A stretch of DNA of 64,000 bases from Eubacterium oxidoreducens (GTDB lineage Bacteria > Bacillota > Clostridia > Lachnospirales > Lachnospiraceae), in NCBI RefSeq assembly GCF_900104415.1, contig NZ_FMXR01000017.1, forward strand, positions 19,447-83,446. The letters are read 5' to 3'. Position numbers and translations under genes: made by a program. Every line of letters starts with the position of its first letter. The first letter of the stretch is position 1. Of this stretch, positions 37,486 to 45,415 are shown piece by piece. A model generated the notes under the pieces. The model ran no database searches and was not told where the DNA came from. It saw only the letters and a list, made by a program, of their open reading frames with translations.

Positions 37486-38376
37486 AAGAATTGTTTTGAT
37501 TTGGGGAGCTGGGCAGGAAAAGCGTGGACGCGCCCCCAAGAATTGTCGGAGCTTGGGGAGCCGGGCAGGAAAGCAGGGGCGCAGCCCCCAAGACTTGTCG
37601 TTGATTGGGGAGCTGGGCAAGAAAAGCAGGGTCGCGCCCCCAAGAATTGTTTTGGCTTGGGGAGCTAGGCAGGAAAAGCGTGGTCGCGCCCCCAAGAATT
37701 GCCGGAGGTTGGGGAGCTGGGTAAGAAAAGCGAGGGCGCGCCCCCAAGAATTGTCGTTGTTTGGGGAGCTGGGTAAGAAAAACGTGGTCGCGCCCCCAAG
37801 AAATGATCTGTGTTGGGGAGCTGGGCAGGAAAAGCGGGTGCGCGCCCCCAGGAATTGATCTGTGTTGGGGAGCTAGGTAAGAAAAGCGTGGTCGCGGCCC
37901 CAAGAATTGTTTTAGGTTGGGGAGCCAGGCCAGAAAAGCGAGGTCAAGCCCCCAAGAATTGTCGTTGTTTGGGGAGCCAGGTAAGAAAAGCGTGGACGCG
38001 CCCCCAAGAATTGATCTGTATTGGGAAGTTAGGTAAGAAAAGCGTGGACGCGCCCCAAAGAATTGATCTGTGTTGGGGAGCTGGGCAGAAAAGCAGGGGC
38101 GCAGCCCCCAAGAATTGTTTTGGCTTGGGGAGCTGGGCAGGAAAAGCGTGGTCGCAGCCCCAAGAATTGTCGTTGTTTGGGGAGCTAGGTAAGAAAAGCG
38201 TGGTCGCGCTCCCAAGAATTGTTTTGGCTTGGGGAGCTAGGTAAGAAAAGCGAGGTCGCAGCCCCAAGAATTGTTTTGGTTTGGGGAGCTTGGCAGAAAA
38301 GCGAGGTCGCAGCCCCAAGAATTGTTTTGGTTTGGGGAGCTAGGCAAGAAAACCAGGGTCGCGCTCCCAAGAATTG
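37486..38376 (+). repeat. 52-bp tandem repeat array A, 17 units plus a partial first unit
   Basis: Units start with TTGGGG at 37501, 37553, 37605, 37657 and so on every 52 bp (one unit is 51 bp) to 38332; a tail fragment (AAGAATTGTTTTGAT) precedes the first. Each unit has a core of about 45 bp (TTGGGGAGCT, then GGAAAAGCG, GCGCCCCCAAG, AATTG) and a 7-bp variable link. The links fall into few classes: TTTTGGC/T, TCGTTGT/A, ATCTGTG/A, and TCGGAGC or CCGGAGG. TTGGGG and CCCCAA near the core ends can pair. The period is not a multiple of three, so the long open frames across the array are not evidence of coding. It is not a CRISPR array: links are too short. Confidence 0.95.
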
Positions 38377-38425
38377 ACGGCTAAAGCGTAACACATTAAA
38401 AAGAATTAATGTTATCTAGCACCAT

Positions 38426-39196
38426 TTAGTAGTAGCGCGCAATGGTTTCTTCAATTATTAAAGGGGTAAGTGGATTGTTTTTAGATTCAAAAGTAAGAAT
38501 GAGATTTTCACCGGGAATAAATCCGGCGCGGATAAGATGCTCGATTTTATTAAATGATGTATGAACATATTGAGGATTATCCATCATCCCCAGATGTTCC
38601 CAAATAATCACTTTGCCAGTCAAACGATGGCGAGTTGTAAAATCAGGATAAAGCTTTAGATTTTCAACTTCGAGTAGGCACTCATATCGATAAGGGATTC
38701 CGTTTGTAATAAGACTCTGTTCAATTAATGCTTCGGATTTTGATCGGACAAGATTTCCAGAAATGGTTTTGATGGTTTTATTTTCAGGATGTCTAGGATT
38801 GGAATTGTACGGTGCTGCGGACCATTCTTGCAGATGGTCTGAAAGTGATTTTTCTGTTTTTAAGTATAAATCCCTGTACAATGAATTAGAAAAAAATTGT
38901 TCTTGTTTAGATGGCTTGTTGTGGTATTGCAAATAAGAGTGAATGGCATTTACTTCTTCTTTTAAGTCCTCAAGTTTTGCCATTAGATGATTCTTTAAAA
39001 TGAGTTGCTGCGCGAATTGATAATTTTTCTTTGGAATATAAGTGCGTTTTTTAGACGTTCTGTGAAACCATTTTACATATGGACCGTTTCTTTCCAATGA
39101 AAGATATCCATCCGGGTAAGAGTTAATTTGTTGCTCAAGTGCAGAAATCTTCTTGTTCAGAAGAGGTAGCATGGAGCTGAAAAAATTACTGTACAT
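38426..39196 (-). CDS. PD-(D/E)XK nuclease-like protein lying between two repeat arrays
   Basis: A 256-residue soluble protein with a helical N-terminal half (coiled-coil-like, residues 60-95) and a C-terminal region resembling PD-(D/E)XK endonucleases: SKSEALIEQ (Glu155), YPDFTTRH (Asp185) and IIWEHLGMMDNPQY (Glu200, with His in place of the usual Lys). Similar WEHLGM proteins occur in many Lachnospiraceae, where they are mostly called hypothetical. AAGGAG lies 8 bp before the ATG, supporting expression. It is flanked on both sides by arrays of the same 52-bp repeat in the same orientation. Nuclease activity and any link to the repeats are inferences. Composition is AT-richer than the arrays. 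Confidence 0.75.
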   Translation of the reverse strand: MYSNFFSSMLPLLNKKISALEQQINSYPDGYLSLERNGPYVKWFHRTSKKRTYIPKKNYQFAQQLILKNHLMAKLEDLKEEVNAIHSYLQYHNKPSKQEQFFSNSLYRDLYLKTEKSLSDHLQEWSAAPYNSNPRHPENKTIKTISGNLVRSKSEALIEQSLITNGIPYRYECLLEVENLKLYPDFTTRHRLTGKVIIWEHLGMMDNPQYVHTSFNKIEHLIRAGFIPGENLILTFESKNNPLTPLIIEETIARYY

Positions 39197-39287
39197 TAAA
39201 TGTCTCCTTCTTTCTTTTTTGAAAATTTTAGCATGGAAATTGGAATTTGGGAAATATAAATATAAGTATTTATGAAAAATTAATTCT

Positions 39288-39720
39288 TTGGGGGATTTAT
39301 TTTGAAAAGTAAGCCGCTGCCCCCAAGATTTGATCTAGGTTGGGGAGCTGGGCAGGAAAAACAGGGTCGCGCCCCCAAGAATTGATCTAGGTTGGGGAGC
39401 CAGGTCAGAAAAGCGTGGACGCACCCCCAAGAATTGTCATTGCTTGGGGAGCCAGGCAAGAAAAGCGTGGTCAAGCCCCCAAGAATTGATCTAGGTTGGG
39501 GAGCCAGTCAAGAAAACCAGGGACGCGCCCCCAAGAATTGATCTAGGTTGGGGAGCCAGGTCAGAAAAGCGAGGACGCGCCCCCAAGAATTGCCGGAGCT
39601 TGGGGCACCAGCCCAGAAAGCATGGACGCGCCCCCAAGAATTGCCGTTGTTTGGGGAGCCAGTCAAGAAAAGCGAGGTCAAGCCCCCAAGAATTGTTGTT
39701 GCTTGGGGAGCCAGTCAAGA
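39288..39720 (+). repeat. 52-bp tandem repeat array B, about 8 units
   Basis: Same unit and orientation as array A. A degenerate first unit (39288-39339) keeps only the ends; seven good units start at 39340, 39392, 39444, 39496, 39548, 39600 and 39651, and a truncated one at 39703. The cores mostly read AGCCAGG where array A mostly has AGCTGGG or AGCTAGG. Links are ATCTAGG (five times, counting the degenerate unit), TCATTGC, CCGGAGC, CCGTTGT and TTGTTGC. Confidence 0.93.
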
Positions 39721-39734
39721 TACCAAACTTTCGT

Positions 39735-39766
39735 TAAAAGCAAACCCCGGGCGCTGGCGCCCGGGG
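39735..39766 (-). terminator. Terminator of fdhD
   Basis: CCCCGGGCGC-TG-GCGCCCGGGG is a perfect 10-bp palindrome at 39745-39766; on the minus strand it is followed by TTTGCTTTTAA. Confidence 0.82.
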
Positions 39767-39780
39767 ACAATTCACAAGGA

Positions 39781-40590
39781 TTAATCGTTATTTATTTCCA
39801 TTGGAACAAGCTCAAAAGAATCTTCTTTTGCATAGATGATCAATGTAATATGGAAATCTCTGGCAAGAGAAATCGCTTCATCTGTGACTGTTGTCTTTGT
39901 TACAAGAATCGGAATACGAGCATTTACAACTTTAGAAATCATATCGGTTGGAATGCGTCCGCTAGAAAACAACGTACATTTAGTCAAGTCGATATCATGA
40001 GTGAGGGCGTAGCCAACAACCTTGTCGACCGCATTGTGCCGACCTAAATCCTCGCAGCGCACAATCAATTGGTCATTTTGATATAAGTAGCAGCTGTGCA
40101 CACTGCGTGTCGCATCAAATAGCGGAGTACTTTCATAAAAGCGCGTCGCCATATCAAAGATAGCCTGGCTATGCCATTCAATCGGTTCAACCGGTTTCGG
40201 AAGTCGATTTTGATTACGAAATACATCCGTTAAGATGTGATTGCCGGTGCAACAAGGGGAAGTAGTTTCGACAAAATCAGAACTTTCGCAATTCGCTTTC
40301 TTATTAAGAAAGACCTTAACACGAAGTCCGTGCTCGCACACAGATAATTGTCTGATTTCATGAAGACTATCAATAAAACCTTCCGTATATAAGCGCCCTA
40401 GCACAAGCTCGGCCAAATAAGATGGAGAGCAGACAAGTTTCATGGAAAGAACATCATTGATATAGACATCTACAAAATGTTCCGTCGCAATTGTATTCTT
40501 TTTTTTCTTAGGACTGCCGTTCTTTGTGAAAACAAGAGTTTCAGTATCAACGGCCTCCTCAAAATCCTTAAATAAATTATTTATATTCAT
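39781..40590 (-). CDS. fdhD: Sulfurtransferase FdhD, formate dehydrogenase accessory protein
   Basis: A 269-residue protein that passes sulfur from a cysteine desulfurase to the Mo-bis-MGD cofactor, making formate dehydrogenase active. The family is clear from LVLGRLYTEGFID, EDLGRHNAVDKVVGYAL and FSSGRIPTDMISKVVNARIP. The mobile cysteine loop, a CxxC in the E. coli protein, reads TTSPCCTGNH here, with two adjacent cysteines (113 and 114). Its natural partners in this window are fdhF and the desulfurase at 25815. It is on the opposite strand to fdhF and separated from it by the repeat arrays and the nuclease-like gene. Confidence 0.93.
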   Translation of the reverse strand: MNINNLFKDFEEAVDTETLVFTKNGSPKKKKNTIATEHFVDVYINDVLSMKLVCSPSYLAELVLGRLYTEGFIDSLHEIRQLSVCEHGLRVKVFLNKKANCESSDFVETTSPCCTGNHILTDVFRNQNRLPKPVEPIEWHSQAIFDMATRFYESTPLFDATRSVHSCYLYQNDQLIVRCEDLGRHNAVDKVVGYALTHDIDLTKCTLFSSGRIPTDMISKVVNARIPILVTKTTVTDEAISLARDFHITLIIYAKEDSFELVPMEINND

Positions 40591-40714
40591 GTATATATCC
40601 TACCATAATTATAGACATTATGCACTTAAAAAGCCGGAAAAAACAAGCAGCAAAAGACACAAAAATTAACAAATGTATAGATCTCATTGCCACATTATGT
40701 GGCTTCTTTTTGCA

Positions 40715-40742
40715 TAAAAAAAGGATCGCAATAAAACGATCC
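40715..40742 (-). terminator. Terminator after tRNA-Gln
   Basis: On the minus strand GGATCG and CGATCC form a 6-bp stem with an 8-nt loop, followed by seven T residues. Confidence 0.8.
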
Positions 40743-40748
40743 ATAAAG

Positions 40749-40820
40749 CTGGCCCACAAGGATTCGAACCTTGAAATGACGGAGTCAGAGTCCGTTGCCT
40801 TACCATTTGGCGATGGGCCA
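40749..40820 (-). tRNA. tRNA-Gln (anticodon CUG)
   Basis: A 72-nt cloverleaf on the minus strand. TGGCCCA pairs with TGGGCCA in the acceptor stem, the anticodon stem-loop is ACGGA-CTCTGAC-TCCGT with CTG as anticodon, and the T arm reads CAAGGTTCGAATCCTTG. The U1 and G discriminator fit tRNA-Gln. CCA is not encoded. Promoter and terminator are both visible. Confidence 0.95.
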
Positions 40821-40840
40821 ATGTCTTAGCGACAAGTGAT

Positions 40841-40869
40841 ATTATACATGAGGCAAATAGATAATGCAA
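40841..40869 (-). promoter_or_regulatory. Promoter of tRNA-Gln
   Basis: On the minus strand TTGCAT (40869-40864), 17-bp spacer, TATAAT (40846-40841), about 20 bp before the tRNA 5' end. Confidence 0.65.
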
Positions 40870-40933
40870 GTAGTTTTTTTGAAAAAAACAAAAATTATTT
40901 TTACGAGTCCTTAGCAAGCCACAACATAATAAT

Positions 40934-41020
40934 AGTCAAGACTCGCTCGCGAGTCTTGCGCGCCGGATTCGGGTCTGCTTCAGCAGACAAATTCCTGTCC
41001 GAATCCGTGCGCATCCTCGC
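40934..41020 (+). repeat. 87-bp structured direct repeat, left copy
   Basis: Identical to 63563-63649. It has two secondary-structure parts: a 9-bp palindrome AAGACTCGC-TC-GCGAGTCTT (40938-40957), and a branched part in which CGGATTCGG (40964) pairs with CCGAATCCG (40999), outer GCGC pairs with GCGC, and the inside has GTCTGC-TTCA-GCAGAC plus the single-stranded AAATTCCTGT. It contains no gene. The two copies enclose yigZ and the polysaccharide locus. Confidence 0.95.
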
Positions 41021-41062
41021 TTATCTAGACGGGATGTCATAACTTAGCATCCAAAGTCAAGA

Positions 41063-41704
41063 CTAGAAAGTCAAGGCCTGCCCATCGACAATAATATAAT
41101 CCGCCTCATCATGAAAATCCATAAGAGCACTGGCGGCCGTTTCATTGTTCACCTTTTTGACGAAAGCATCCTTAGCATCAAGTGGGACAATAAGTTTGGT
41201 GATGACACATTCGCCATAGACCGTGTCAAGGACAGGGATGTCCATCTGAGAAGTGATGTACTGAATCTTGCCGATGCTAGAATAATCGCAAGAAATATCA
41301 AGAAAAACACCATGACTCTTTGAGCAAATAACGCTAGCAGCAAGACCGGCCTGCGTGGCCTGCGAGTAGGCACGAACAAGACCACCGGTGCCAAGAAGCG
41401 TGCCACCGAAATAACGAGTGACAACAACAAGACAGTCCTGGACATTGGCGCGCGTAATAATATCAAGGATTGGACGACCCGCAGTGCCGGAAGGCTCGCC
41501 GTCATCACTGCAGCGAGTGATCTCGCCGGCATTTCCAATGACATAGGCATAGCAGTTGTGCCGCGCATCCCAATACTGCTTCTTGAGACGATTGATCTCA
41601 GCTTGCGCCTCACTTTCTGAAGTTACTTTAAGAACGGTGGCAATAAAGCGGGATTTCTTTTCCGTGATTTCACCAACGCCACCTTTGTATAAAATATTTT
41701 CCAT
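41063..41704 (-). CDS. YigZ/IMPACT family protein
   Basis: A 213-residue member of the YigZ/IMPACT (UPF0029) family. The hallmark is ITEKKSRFIATV at the start, then DARHNCYAYVIG, CSDDGEPSGTAGRPIL and VVVTRYFGGTLLGTGGLVRAY (RYFGG region); the C-terminal half is the DUF1949-like ferredoxin-fold domain. A role in translation control is proposed for the family, without firm evidence in bacteria. It is transcribed away from the rfb genes and lies between the left 87-bp repeat and the polysaccharide locus. Confidence 0.9.
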   Translation of the reverse strand: MENILYKGGVGEITEKKSRFIATVLKVTSESEAQAEINRLKKQYWDARHNCYAYVIGNAGEITRCSDDGEPSGTAGRPILDIITRANVQDCLVVVTRYFGGTLLGTGGLVRAYSQATQAGLAASVICSKSHGVFLDISCDYSSIGKIQYITSQMDIPVLDTVYGECVITKLIVPLDAKDAFVKKVNNETAASALMDFHDEADYIIVDGQALTF

Positions 41705-41909
41705 AATAATAAGAATAACATAATTTCACCAAAGTGAAATGAAAAAAAGACAAACTCTTTAACTCAGTCGGAGAAATCCCCCACCTCTAAGCGAGAGGCT
41801 ATGTAAAACCGATAAAGAAATAGAAAAAAAGGCAAACAAGTGTGGTATCATAGAAATAAGAAAAAAGAACGAAAAAAGTACCAGGAAACATAGATAGAGG
41901 AATAGGATT

Positions 41910-42806
41910 ATGAAAGGAATAATACTAGCAGGAGGATCCGGAACCAGACTGTATCCGCTGACGGCAGTAACGAGTAAACAATTATTGCCGATATTTGATA
42001 AACCAATGATCTATTATCCGATGTCGGTTCTGATGAATGCAGGGATACGGCAGATCCTCATAATATCGACACCACAAGATACACCGCGCTTTGAAGCACT
42101 GCTAGGAGACGGGCACCAGTTTGGCGTAGAGCTTTCCTATCAAGTACAGCCAAGTCCGGATGGACTAGCGCAGGCATTTGTGATAGGAGAAGAATTTATC
42201 AAAGAAGATACCGTAGCAATGGTATTAGGAGATAATATCTTTTCGGGACACGGATTTAATGAACGTTTGAAAGCCGCAGTGCAACGCGCCGAACAAGATA
42301 AAGGGGCAACGGTGTTTGGTTATTATGTAGACGATCCGGAAAGATTTGGTATCGTAGAATTCGATGAGCACGGGAAGGCAATATCTATAGAAGAAAAGCC
42401 GGCAAGACCAAAGAGCAATTATTGCGTGACAGGATTGTATTTTTATGATAATCAAGTCGTTGAGTATGCCAAGAGCCTAACACCATCGAAAAGAGGCGAG
42501 CTGGAAATAACAGATCTTAACCGCATTTATCTAGAAGCAGGACGCCTCAATGTCGAACTATTGGGGCAGGGATTTACCTGGCTCGATACCGGAACACATG
42601 AAAGCCTGGTGGATGCCACGAATTTTGTAAAGACAGTAGAACAGCACCAGCATCGTAAGATAGGCTGCCTAGAAGAAATCGCATATCTGAATGGATGGAT
42701 AGCCAGAGAAGATGTGGAACGCGTATGTGAAAAATATAAAGGAAATGAATACGGTCAATATCTACAAGATGTAATAGATGGCAAATACCAAGAGAATCTG
42801 TATTAG
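41910..42806 (+). CDS. rfbA: Glucose-1-phosphate thymidylyltransferase
   Basis: A 298-residue enzyme that makes dTDP-glucose from glucose-1-phosphate and dTTP, first step of dTDP-L-rhamnose synthesis. The nucleotide loop is [13 protein letters not shown] at the start, then PKSNY and [16 protein letters not shown] with the active-site residues. GAGGAATAGG precedes the ATG. It is the first of four dTDP-rhamnose genes with gaps of 12 bp or less except before rfbC, and opens the polysaccharide locus. Confidence 0.97.
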   Translation: MKGIILAGGSGTRLYPLTAVTSKQLLPIFDKPMIYYPMSVLMNAGIRQILIISTPQDTPRFEALLGDGHQFGVELSYQVQPSPDGLAQAFVIGEEFIKEDTVAMVLGDNIFSGHGFNERLKAAVQRAEQDKGATVFGYYVDDPERFGIVEFDEHGKAISIEEKPARPKSNYCVTGLYFYDNQVVEYAKSLTPSKRGELEITDLNRIYLEAGRLNVELLGQGFTWLDTGTHESLVDATNFVKTVEQHQHRKIGCLEEIAYLNGWIAREDVERVCEKYKGNEYGQYLQDVIDGKYQENLY

Positions 42807-42818
42807 GGAGAAGGTTAT

Positions 42819-43850
42819 ATGACCATAATCGTAACCGGCGGGGCCGGATTTATCGGAAGTAATTATATATATTACATGTTACAAGAACATCCACAAGAAC
42901 GGATTGTATGTCTAGACAGCCTGACATATGCAGGAAATCTGTCAACACTAATGCCGGTGATGGACAATGAAAGATTTCGATTTGTAAAAGGAGACATAAC
43001 CGATCGCAAGGCGGTGGACAAGCTCTTTGAAGAAGAAACACCGGATGTGGTGGTGAACTTCGCAGCAGAAAGTCACGTAGACCGCTCGATAGAAGATCCC
43101 GGCATCTTTCTACAGACCAATATAATCGGGACGGCAGTGCTTATGGACGCATGCCGAAAATATGGAATAAAGCGCTATCATCAGGTGTCAACAGATGAAG
43201 TGTATGGAGATCTTCCACTTGACAGACCGGATTTGTTCTTCACAGAAGAAACGCCCGTACATACCAGTAGTCCATACAGCGCATCAAAAGCATCAGCAGA
43301 TCTCCTCGTGCAGGCATATCACAGAACCTATGGTCTGCCGGTGACCATCAGCCGATGTTCGAATAATTACGGCCCATATCAGTTTCCGGAGAAATTGATT
43401 CCGCTTATGATAGCAAATGCAATGAAAGATGAGCCATTGCCGGTATATGGAAAAGGAGATAACGTAAGAGATTGGCTGTATGTAGAAGATCACTGCAGAG
43501 CCATCGATGCGATCATTCGCGAAGGCAAAGTAGGCGAAGTCTATAATGTCGGTGGGCATAATGAGATGTCCAATATAGAGATAGTCAAGATGATATTAAG
43601 ACATCTTAAGAAGCCGGAGAGCCTGATTACTTACGTAGAAGATCGGAAAGGACATGATAAACGTTATGCAATCGATCCGGCAAAGATTCATGCGCAGCTT
43701 GGCTGGCAGCCAACAACGAAATTAGAAGAAGGAATTGAAAAAACAATAGCATGGTATATCGAGCATAGACAATGGTGGGAGACGATTATCTCCGGCGAAT
43801 ATCGAAAATACTATGAGAAAATGTATGCCAACAGAGGAAAAGGTTTATGA
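42819..43850 (+). CDS. rfbB: dTDP-glucose 4,6-dehydratase
   Basis: A 343-residue short-chain dehydrogenase-type enzyme, second step of dTDP-rhamnose synthesis. VTGGAGFIGSNYIYYM binds NAD, AAESHVDRSIEDP and STDEVYGDLP carry active-site residues, and YSASKASADL has the catalytic Tyr/Lys. Its last four bases overlap the rfbD start (ATGA). Confidence 0.97.
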   Translation: MTIIVTGGAGFIGSNYIYYMLQEHPQERIVCLDSLTYAGNLSTLMPVMDNERFRFVKGDITDRKAVDKLFEEETPDVVVNFAAESHVDRSIEDPGIFLQTNIIGTAVLMDACRKYGIKRYHQVSTDEVYGDLPLDRPDLFFTEETPVHTSSPYSASKASADLLVQAYHRTYGLPVTISRCSNNYGPYQFPEKLIPLMIANAMKDEPLPVYGKGDNVRDWLYVEDHCRAIDAIIREGKVGEVYNVGGHNEMSNIEIVKMILRHLKKPESLITYVEDRKGHDKRYAIDPAKIHAQLGWQPTTKLEEGIEKTIAWYIEHRQWWETIISGEYRKYYEKMYANRGKGL

Positions 43851-44770
43851 AAGTGTTCGTAACAGGAGCTTGTGGACAGCTGGGATATGATGTACTAAAA
43901 GAACTTACCTCAAGAGGGCATATTCCGGTGGCAAGCGATCTGTCCGGGGATGCCTATGAGGGCAAGGCAGAGTTTTGCAAGCTGGATATAACCCGGCAAG
44001 ATAAGGTCTTGCAGCTGCTAGAGGAGATTCGCCCACAGGCAGTTATTCACTGCGCAGCATGGACAGCCGTTGATGCGGCAGAAGAGGATGAATGCCGGGG
44101 TAAGGTACGAAGCATTAATGCGGATGGGACAAGATATCTGGCCAAGGCATGCAAGAAGCTGGATATTCCGATGATGTACATCAGTACGGATTATGTCTTT
44201 GATGGACAAGGAACCAAGCCTTGGGAGCCGGATTGTAAGAAGTATGCACCGCTCAATGTATATGGCAGGACGAAGCTGGAAGGAGAACTTGCGGTGGCAG
44301 AACAGCTAAGCAAGTTTTTTATAGTCAGGATTGCATGGGTGTTTGGAGCACATGGAAATAACTTTGTAAAAACGATGCTTCGCATTGCGCAAAATCATGA
44401 CAAAATCACCGTCGTAAATGATCAGATCGGAACACCGACATACACGAAAGATCTGGCAAGACTGCTGGTGGATATGATAGAGACAGACCGCTATGGATAT
44501 TATCATGCGACAAATGAAGGCGGATATATCAGCTGGTATGAATTCGCCTTAGAAATCTTTAAGCAGGCCGCAGCGATGGGGCTGGAAGAGTGCAAGGAGA
44601 CTTCCTTAAGCGTAGAGCCGGTTACCACGAAAGAATACGGACAATCCAAAGCAGCAAGGCCATATAACAGCCGGCTCGATAAGAGTAAACTATCAAAGCA
44701 AGGATATGCACCGCTTCCGGATTGGAAGGATGCGCTGTCACGCTATTTAAAAGAAATATTGTCAAGATAG
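43847..44770 (+). CDS. rfbD: dTDP-4-dehydrorhamnose reductase
   Basis: A 307-residue NAD(P)H-dependent reductase, final step to dTDP-L-rhamnose. VTGACGQLGYDVLKEL is the nucleotide-binding start, STDYVFDGQGTKPWE and YGRTKLEGEL hold the active site (Tyr/Lys), and RIAWVFGAHGNNFVKTML follows. At 307 residues it is slightly longer than usual (about 280-300). Coupled to rfbB by a 4-bp overlap. Confidence 0.95.
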   Translation: MKVFVTGACGQLGYDVLKELTSRGHIPVASDLSGDAYEGKAEFCKLDITRQDKVLQLLEEIRPQAVIHCAAWTAVDAAEEDECRGKVRSINADGTRYLAKACKKLDIPMMYISTDYVFDGQGTKPWEPDCKKYAPLNVYGRTKLEGELAVAEQLSKFFIVRIAWVFGAHGNNFVKTMLRIAQNHDKITVVNDQIGTPTYTKDLARLLVDMIETDRYGYYHATNEGGYISWYEFALEIFKQAAAMGLEECKETSLSVEPVTTKEYGQSKAARPYNSRLDKSKLSKQGYAPLPDWKDALSRYLKEILSR

Positions 44771-44788
44771 ACAGGCAAGAGGTAGAAC

Positions 44789-45415
44789 ATGGGAGAGATT
44801 CAAGTAGAAAAAGACGTGGGAGGAATCAAAGGGCTGAGTGTCATTACACCCAAGGTATATGGGGATTCCAGAGGATATTTTGTAGAGACTTATAATAAAA
44901 AGGATCTGCAAGACCATGGACTAATGATGGAATTTGTGCAGGATAATCAGTCCAAATCGGTCAAAGGAGTGCTTCGCGGCTTACATTTTCAAATCCATCA
45001 TCCACAAGGGAAGCTGGTACGTGTCACAAAGGGAGTGGTCTATGATGTGGCAGTGGACCTTCGCGCAGATAGCGAAAGCTATGGTAAATGGTATGGAATT
45101 GAATTGTCGGAAAGCAACTTTAAGCAGCTATATATTCCGGAGGGATTTGCACATGGATTTTTGGTATTGTCCAAGGAAGCGGAATTTAGCTATAAATGCA
45201 CAGACTTTTATCATCCGGGGGACGAAGGCGGAATTGCCTGGAATGATCCGAAGATCGGAATCAATTGGCCGGGGCTATACGGCATCTATCAAGGCGATGC
45301 GAAAGCAGAAGGCTATCACTTAGAAGATGGGACGCCACTAATCCTAAGTGAAAAAGATGAGAGATGGGACGGAATCGACGATTATGAAAAGAGCCTTAGT
45401 GGTAACGACAACTAG
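44789..45415 (+). CDS. rfbC: dTDP-4-dehydrorhamnose 3,5-epimerase
   Basis: A 208-residue cupin-fold epimerase. SRGYFVETYNKKDL, VLRGLHFQIHHPQGKLVRV (catalytic His) and LYIPEGFAHGFLVLSKEAEF are the family blocks. It precedes a glycosyltransferase gene whose likely start (45384) lies inside its end, so the two overlap by 32 bp. A GAGGTAGAAC ribosome site is present. Confidence 0.96.
   Translation: MGEIQVEKDVGGIKGLSVITPKVYGDSRGYFVETYNKKDLQDHGLMMEFVQDNQSKSVKGVLRGLHFQIHHPQGKLVRVTKGVVYDVAVDLRADSESYGKWYGIELSESNFKQLYIPEGFAHGFLVLSKEAEFSYKCTDFYHPGDEGGIAWNDPKIGINWPGLYGIYQGDAKAEGYHLEDGTPLILSEKDERWDGIDDYEKSLSGNDN

Noticed and set aside
37424..38318. Long overlapping open frames on both strands across the 52-bp repeat array (up to 263 codons)
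   Set aside because: The repeat lacks stop codons in several frames and its 52-bp period shifts frame every unit; there are no ribosome sites. The open frames follow from the repeat, not from coding.
37486..39720. CRISPR array
   Set aside because: The variable links are only 7 bp and recur in a few classes; there are no cas genes. Real spacers are about 30 bp and mostly unique.
40685..40710. Terminator on the plus strand (GCCACA/TGTGGC hairpin with T run)
   Set aside because: No plus-strand gene ends upstream; both neighbours are on the minus strand, so it has no transcript to end.
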